64,000 nt of DNA from Excoecaria cochinchinensis (lineage: Eukaryota > Streptophyta > Magnoliopsida > Malpighiales > Euphorbiaceae): assembly GCA_947683425.1 (NCBI GenBank), contig CANTUQ010000078.1:3722001-3786000 (forward strand), written 5' to 3'. The notes under the pieces are model-generated. The model was not told where the DNA came from, searched no databases, and saw nothing but the letters and a program-made list of their open reading frames with translations. The number at the start of each line of letters is the position of its first letter. Position 1 is the stretch's first letter. Below are positions 57,849 through 64,000 of this stretch, piece by piece. The position numbers and the translations under genes are program-made.

Positions 57849-59003
57849 TCAGTCCTCTGGCGATGGTGGTGGTGGAAAATGGGCATCAAACCGTGCCATC
57901 AAAGACGAAAGTCCCAAAAGCAACTGATCCATCTGTGAATGAAGCTCAGCGTGAGATGCGAAAATGGTGTCCATACGCTCCATAATCATGTCATACTGCA
58001 CGGAGGAAAACTGCTGGTGCTCAAGGGCTAGAGGAGCTGGTGCCTCAGGATCCTCCTCATTCTCGCGTGGCAACCCTCCTAGGCCTCGCTCGACACCTTG
58101 CAGATACTCGTCACGAGTGGACAATCGAAAGCCGTCAGCTGTCGTCACATCCTTCACTATGATCTTCATATTTGTGAGCATCTTCTGATCAATTGTAGCA
58201 ATGGAAGGTAACGATTTGTACTTTTTCAAGGGGTGACGGACACGCTTAGCAATGGCTGTGAACAACCCACCCAGTGCTATCTTCTTCACTTTTTTGGGGT
58301 GCTATTGCATTTCCTCTAATTTATGCCAGACATGCGTGGCGCCATTAATTCGGACACCCCGCACCATGCATGCGAGAAACAGAGCTTCAGGCAGATTGAC
58401 TTGGCCTGCTGAATCCACGTGACGTAAAAGAGATAATGAGAAAAACCGATGTAGGATTCACAGAATATGGTTGTCTAAATGATGTGATTTTGTTTTGCCC
58501 GACACATACATGGTGGCAGTCACCGCGTCTCTAATTATACCCCATGCACCATCTTTATCATAGCCACTATAACAATCCGACACTAGGTGTGGAAAACCAA
58601 GATACTCTGAAAATTCATGAAAAGTGATGTTATATTCTATAGTGTCCAAGAAGAACGAAATAGAACCTGGATCATTGATAAGGTCTTGGCCTGGTCGACA
58701 GGTGATAGTCGACACAAAGTCTCTTGTTAAAGTAGGATAAACTTTCTCATTAAGCAAGAAAACCCGCTCCGAGCCAATGTTGGCGATAAGCTGCTGGACT
58801 TCATTTTTTATTCCGAGTTTCTCCAACAACCCAAAATCCAAATAACTCGTTGGGATGTACGAGCATTTGGTGAATAGAGCATAAGCAACCTTTTTATTAC
58901 TCGAAACCCATGATGGTACCTTGGAAATGTCCACTGGTGATTGACTGGGGGGTTGGCTGGTAGAACTAGAAGCTAGAGCAGAACTTTTTCTTTTTGGAGC
59001 CAC
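57849..59003 (-). pseudogene. Athila ORF in the env position (ATHILA ORF-1/PF03078-like)
   Basis: One frame of about 385 codons with two stops (near 58455 and 58305). It starts with a basic, Ser-rich segment (APKRKSSALASSSTSQPPSQ). A central block contains KKVAYALFTKCSYIPTSYLD, LLEKLGIKNEVQQLI, VYPTLTRDFVSTI, ISFFLDTIEYNITFHEF and YLGFP, then FLACMVRGVRINGATHVW. This is the pattern of the ATHILA protein family: plant-specific, of unknown function, found in Athila elements. The end is Glu/Pro-rich with a possible coiled coil (QYDMIMERMDTIFASHAEL) and finishes PPPPSPED. The first codon is GTG, preceded by TTTTTGTGCAG, so the true start is either a lost ATG or an ATG completed by splicing. No transmembrane segment or signal peptide is obvious, so an envelope function is not supported by the sequence. 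Confidence 0.75.
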
Positions 59004-60465
59004 TGCACAAAAACAATCAGCTAATTTCAGTCACGATATAAGTTTAACCAAACAATGGCTACAAATTTACTCATCAATAAACAATCCATTCTACACAAAC
59101 ATATTCATCCTCCAAATGAGCTTGATTTTAACAAAGTGATATCAACTCATAAAGAGGTTAAGAGTGTGCAATGACAACCTTAAAGCACAATTAAGCATCA
59201 GGGCAAATAAAACTCTGCATTTCAAAATGTTAAAAATTGTAAAATCTAGAAAATCAGTTCATAAAGACATTTTATCAAGCACTTGGTATGCAGCACTTAA
59301 ACGCACTGGAATTGGAAACCAAGGGCACTAACAACCTCCCAAATTGGCAATTAGCAACAATACAATGCATAACAAATAGTTTAAGATCAATAAAAGTCAA
59401 GTCAAATCCAAAATTTGAGTAAAATCATCAACCCAAGTTGTGCACAAATTACGCCCTAAACTCCTACTTCCCAATCATTCACGTTCAGAATTAAGGCTAA
59501 AAATTAAGAAGGAAAGTAAGAATTCAGTGGATTCACATTAAGATTTCAAAGCAACACCAGAGGACAAAACGAAATATTCGGACAAAGCAAACAAGAAAAG
59601 CATAACGATGGAGAAGAAGTATGAACAGGGAACAACACGCAGAGGAAAACATAAAGAAAATAACGAATAAGAAAAAGAAAAGTTACTTACTTATTGTAGA
59701 TTATCAAAGATGGTAGCCTAAAAGAGAGAAAAGAAACACAAAGATAGCAGAGAAGAGCGAATAACGCACGGTGAGAGTGAATGATGTGTGGGAGAGTGAG
59801 AAATAATATATGGAAAACTGGGATTTTAAAAGATATTTTCGTGGGGGTCACGGTGGTAACCAAACGGTTGCCACCGTGACATACCTAACATTTGTACTCC
59901 AGAAGTGGACCGCCAAGAGGTCACGGTGGCAATGAAATCAGTTGCCACCGTGGCATACCACTCTCTAAAAACAGAATCGAAAGTTCAACATGTCACGGTC
60001 ACAATGAATTTCATTGCCACCGTGACATTCCAACCTTGAAAACAGAATGTCATCCACATCTGGTCACGGTGACAACGAAAACCATTACCACCGTGACATA
60101 TGCACTCATCACAATAGAATGTAACTTACTCGATGGTCACGGTGACAACTAAAATCATTGTCACCATGATATACCATTTATCCCAATCCAGAGTGTTCTC
60201 CTCCTATGGTCACGGTGGTAACCAGTTCCCTTGCCACTGTGACCACCTGCAAACTTGCAAAAAATTTCATAAATCACTCAGACTTCAAATGACAAACTTT
60301 GAAATTTCTCCAACAAGAACAAAGCTATACTAAGATCACAACCAACACAAAATTGAGAAAAACATACACTACTAACAACCTAAGAAAAATCAACACACAA
60401 CAAATGATAACGTGTGAGAAGAAGTTCTGCATTTAATAAGTCTGTAGCTAGACTTTTAAATACCG
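59004..60465. other. Spacer between Athila pol and the env-position ORF
   Basis: No ORF with a recognisable domain. Holds the hairpin array (59847-60244); the rest is A-rich on the plus strand. Confidence 0.7.
59847..60244. repeat. Array of six long hairpins, period 71-73 bp
   Basis: TCACGG starts at 59848, 59921, 59993, 60064, 60137 and 60210. Each unit is a 33-38 bp imperfect palindrome of the form GTCACGGTGG.AAC, a 4-9 base loop, then GTTGCCACCGTGAC, followed by about 35 bp of unrelated-looking spacer that begins ATACC or ATTCC in most units. Stem changes are often matched by pairing (including G:T) on the other side. Confidence 0.93.
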
Positions 60466-61479
60466 TCAAGGATCCGCAAGAGTGACGATCGCGGAAGCAC
60501 TATCAAATGTAGACTCAAAATAAGGCTTCACACGATGTCCATTCACCTTGAATTCATTCTCAAACCTCGGGTGCTTCAATGTCATCACTCCAAACTTATC
60601 AACTGCCACAACCTCATAGGGCCCCTTCCATCGCGATTTCAGTTTTTCGGGAAATAACCACAACCTGCTATCATAAAGGAGTACTCTCATTCCAGGTACA
60701 AGTTCCTTGCTTACCAGCTTTCGATCATGCCACTTCTTGGTATTGTCTTTCTATTTCATGGCATGATCATATGCCCAAAATTGGTGCTCCTCTAACTCAT
60801 TCAGCTGCAAGGCCCTGCACTTTCCTGCATTCTCAAGGTCAAAATTCAAAAATTTGGTAGCCCAATAAGCCTTATGCTCTAATTCCACTGGAAGGTGACA
60901 GGACTTCCCATAAACCAACCTAAAGGGAGACATCCCTATCGGTGTCTTAAATGCTGTCCTATAAGCCCATAGAGCGTCATCCAACTTAAGGTACCAATCT
61001 TTTCTAGATGCATTGACCGTCTTTTCTAAAATGGCCTTTAACTCCCGGTTTGACACTTCAACCTGACCATTAGCTTGAGCATGATAAGGGGTAGTGACCT
61101 TATGCCTAACGCCAATTTTTTTCAATAAAGCTTTAAATTGGTGGTTAACAAAATGCTTACCACCGTCGCTAACAATGGCTCTAGGGGCTCCATACTGAGT
61201 GAATATATTTTTTCGCAAAAAATCTAGAACAACCTTTGCATCACAAGTTCTAGTGGCTATAGCCTCTACCCATTTACTCACATAGTCAACTGCCACTAGA
61301 ATATATTCAAATCGATATGAGACCAGAAAAGGCCCCATAAAGTCTATTCCCCACACATTGAACAGTTCAACCTCAAGCATATTAGTCAAGGGCATCTCAT
61401 CTCTCCTAGAAATGTTGCCTACCCTTTGGCATCTATCACAGGTTTTCACAAAAATTTGCACATCCTTAAACATAGTAGG
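60466..61479 (-). pseudogene. Athila integrase
   Basis: Last pol domain, in the same frame as RT. The zinc-binding part spans the RNase H-integrase junction (AYHSGEAGGHHG, CDRCQRVG). Core: D in WGIDFMGPF, D in IVSDGGKHF and E in QVEVSNRELKAIL (61370-61040). The C-terminus has SRWKGPYEVVAVD and ends VKPYFESTFD, then ADP and a stop at 60466. Only two in-frame stops are seen: TGA near 61477 (in FGFY-stop-PTMF, probably a former Trp) and TAG near 60748. All catalytic residues are kept. Confidence 0.93.
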
Positions 61480-63810
61480 TCAATAAAAACCAAAAGATAA
61501 AATTTTTGATACCGTTCGATTTGGCCCATGATGTCCACCAGCTTCTCCACTGTGATAAGCTGTGATAATCTCTCCCTTCTCCTCATCTAAGATACACCTC
61601 CTTAGAACTTGATCAGCACACAGGTGGAACAAATACGGGTCGTCCCAAATGTAATGTTTGGCATCTGCCCTCAGCTTCTTCCTCTGTTGACATGTGAAGT
61701 CCTTTGGCATAAAACCTCCTGCAAGAAAATTCGCCACGTTAGCAAACCAAGGGATAGAACTTTCACATGCAAATAAAGCACAAATATGCTCATCAGGGAA
61801 TAAATCTAGAATTTCTCCTTTCTCAATATGATCATTCTCTAATCTTGACAAATGATCTGCCACAAAATTTTTTGCCCCCTTTTTATCCTTGATTTCCAAA
61901 TCAAATTCTTGCAATAGAAGCACCCATCTAATCAGTCTCGGCTTGGATTCCTTCTTGGCAAACAAATGCCTCAAAGCTGCATGGTCTGACCACACCACAA
62001 TTTTTGCACCCAGCAAATACGGCCTGAACTTCTCAAACGCATACACAATTGCAAGAAGCTCTTTCTCGGTGGTGTAATTAACCTGTGCCCCTGTCAACGT
62101 ATGACTGGCATAATAAACTGCACAAAATATCTTATCCCGCTGCTGTCCAAGCATTGCTCCAACTGCATAATCACTAGCATCACACATTAATTCAAACGGA
62201 AGATTCCAATCCGGAGATATAATCACCGGGGCTGAAATGAGCCTTTGTTTCAAAGTCTCAAAAGCTAGCATGCATTCACTATCAAAATTAAAAGGAGCAT
62301 CTTTCATAAGCAAATTGGACAAGGGTTTAGAAATTTTTGAAAAATCTTTGATAAAACAGCGGTAAAACCCTGCATGTCCTAGGAAACTCCTAATGCCCTT
62401 CACACTAGTCGGGGGTGGCAACTTTTCTATTACCTCCACCTTGGCCTTATCGACCTCTATCCCTTATTCAAAAATTTTGTGCCCAAGCACAATGCCCTCT
62501 CTCACCATAAAATGGCATTTTTCCCAATTCAAAACTAGGTTGGTCTTTTCACACCTCCCTAACACTAAATCGAGATGCTCTAAACAGCTCTCAAAATTAG
62601 CCCCATATATAGTGAAGTCATCCATGAATACCTCCATAAATTTCTCGATGAAGTCATGGAAAATAGCCATCATACACCGCTGAAACGTAACCAGTGCATT
62701 ACATAATCCGAAAGGCATTCTCCTATAGGCGAATGTGCCATAAGGGCAGGTAAAAGTTGTTTTCTCTTGATCTTTAGGGGCTATAGGGATTTGCAAATAT
62801 CCCGAGTACCCATCTAAAAAACAGTAAAACCTATTACCTGCCAGCCTCTCTAGCATTTGGTCAATAAAAGGCAAAGGGAAATGGTCTTTTCTAGTGGCAT
62901 TATTCAACCTTCTAAAATCAATACAGACTCTCCACCCCGTAACTGTACGAGTTGGAATCAATTCATTCAGCTCATTCCTAACCACTGTCATCCCCCCCTT
63001 CTTAGGCACACACTGCACTGGGCTAACCCATTTACTATCAGAGATAGGGTAGATAATACCTGAGTCTAGGAGTTTAAGTACCTCCTTCTTTACCACCTCT
63101 TGCATGGCCGAATTGAGTCTCCTTTGAGGCTGAGCTACCGGCTTGCATTCCTCCTCCATCGGAATTCGGTGTGTGCAGTAACTAGGGTCAATCCCCTTCA
63201 AATCTAATGTCTCCCATCCAATGGCACCCTTGTGCTTTTTCAGCACCTCAAGCAACATCTTCTCTTCAACACCTGACAACAAAGAAGATATAATTACTGG
63301 TTTTTGCTCATTTTCTAAAAACACATATTTCAAATGAGAGGGAAGAGGTTTAAGTTCAGAATTTGAATCCCGCTTTTTCGAATTAAGCTCTTCTTGCTGT
63401 AATTCCTCTTCTTCATCTTCTATCTCCACGGCTGCTATCAATTTTCCCTTCATCTCTTCTTCCATCTCTCCATCCTCCAATGAATGTATCAAACTTACAT
63501 TCACTGGATCAGCTCCCCACACTTTTTCCTGCACCTCCTCTACACACTCATCTATTTCATCCATAAAATAAACAGACTCCTCCATATCACCAGATGGATA
63601 CTTTTGAGCCTTGTTCATGTCCACCACCAACTCCTCATCATTGAACCTTAGGGTTACCATTTGACCATGTACATCTATCAATGCCTTGACTGTATTTAAA
63701 AATGGCCTACCCACAATGAATGGTACCTTGCGGTCCTCTTCCATCTCCATCACTACAAAATCTACTGGGAAAATAAATTTCCCCACCTTCACTAACAGAT
63801 CCTCAATCAC
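61480..63810 (-). pseudogene. Athila reverse transcriptase and RNase H
   Basis: The frame starts within the protease-RT linker (IEDLLVKVGKFIFPVDFVV, VPFIVGRPFL). After an acidic linker (EIEDEEEELQQEELNS), RT shows KWVSPVQCVPKKGG, GWRVCIDFRRLNNATRKD, FYCFLDGYSGYLQIPI, RMPFGLCNALVTFQ and the catalytic VFMDDFTIYG (62606-62640), followed by NLVLNWEKCHFMVREGIVLG. RNase H: FELMCDASDYAVGAMLGQ, NYTTEKELLAIVYA and VWSDHAALRHLF, then ADHLSRLEND. The whole stretch has one in-frame stop (TAA near 62463). The sequence is clearly of the Athila clade. Little decay compared with the other Gypsy elements here. Confidence 0.95.
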
Positions 63811-64000
63811 TCCTTGGGTCTCCTCACTGACCTATCTGCAAGTTGGAATCTCATTCCCGTCTCCTTGAGCTCTCCAAGATTAAGTTTCCTATAAATAGAA
63901 TAAGGCATCAAATTTATGCTAGCACCCAAATCACACAAAGCATTTCCATAAAAATCCTCACCAATTTCACAAGGTAAAGTAAAGCTACCTGGATCTTCCA
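63811..64000 (-). pseudogene. Athila protease region, partial
   Basis: Runs off the right edge. Minus strand reads LPCEIGEDFYGNALCDLGAS, then INLMPYSIYRKLNLGELK. The DLGAS box (about 63915-63930) is the aspartic protease site as found in Athila elements. A one-base frameshift at about 63815-63835 (after QLADRSVRRP) puts it out of frame with RT. Confidence 0.85.

Larger units (their letters stand above)
55866..64000 (-). mobile_element. Athila-type Ty3/Gypsy element, right part cut by the window edge
   Basis: Minus-oriented. From right to left: end of the gag-protease region, RT, RNase H, integrase, a spacer with a hairpin array, an env-position ORF and a long non-coding 3' region. That region includes a GATGAGCAAAGTCTAAGTGT string (minus strand, near 56170-56190) of a kind often seen near the 3' end of Athila elements. 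The left limit is not fixed; I place it where the first hairpin relic begins. The 3' LTR could not be delimited and the 5' LTR is outside the window. Confidence 0.8.

Noticed and set aside
59847..60244. CRISPR array
   Set aside because: Eukaryotic context; repeats are diverged palindromes, spacers are similar in length but repeat-derived, and there are no cas genes.

Overview
This window is AT-rich nuclear DNA from a flowering plant, most likely a eudicot. The evidence is the split nuclear gene with a 2.6 kb intron, the plant-specific transposon families (Tat, Athila and Tekay Gypsy elements, Copia, MULE, CACTA, FAR1- and PMD-related relics) and the long AAT/AT microsatellites. It is a nested transposon landscape with one convincing host gene: a two-exon LRAT/NC-domain protein at 24543-27927 (+). 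I saw no tRNA, rRNA or CRISPR array.

Layout. 1-1425: decayed Tat-type Gypsy RT/RNase H (-). 2330-3045: FAR1-like relic (+). 3332-9371: an old 6 kb Mutator-like element (MULE) with long terminal inverted repeats and a 7/9 target duplication. It carries a broken transposase (-) and a broken plant-mobile-domain gene (+). 9372-12527: small repeats, including a 357 bp MITE with a perfect 9 bp target duplication. 12528-about 24100: a composite retroelement on the minus strand. Its right part is Copia (LTR with TATA box, primer-binding site, leader with an extra 171-codon ORF, gag, protease, integrase, half of RT). Its left part is Tat Gypsy (integrase, tandem repeats, an antisense spliced ORF with a Transposase_28-like domain, polypurine tract, LTR). 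The two halves are fused in frame near 18260-18275.

24543-27927: LRAT-domain gene. 28398-29372: foldback element. 29439-39630: a 10.2 kb LTR element with 2.7 kb LTRs, a minus-strand primer-binding site and no coding capacity (LARD-like); its interior is a series of tandem arrays. 39741-40883: a 1.14 kb near-palindrome. 41672-51924: a structurally complete Tekay/Del chromovirus (+) with a perfect AAAAT target duplication but with many stops and frameshifts and mutated catalytic aspartates. 52245-55391: a non-autonomous CACTA element with a CTA target duplication and a gene-like interior. About 55860-64000: an Athila-type Gypsy element (-) running off the right edge. It has a nearly open pol frame, an env-position ORF, and an array of six hairpins at about 72 bp spacing between them.

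How the parts relate. The retroelements do not form a pathway with one another. The host gene sits head-to-head with the Copia LTR, whose TATA box faces away from it, so the LTR and the gene promoter share at most about 1 kb. Many lesions in the elements are C-to-T or G-to-A changes, which fits decay of methylated DNA. Boundaries given as exact rest on visible LTR/TIR ends or target duplications; others are approximate and stated so.
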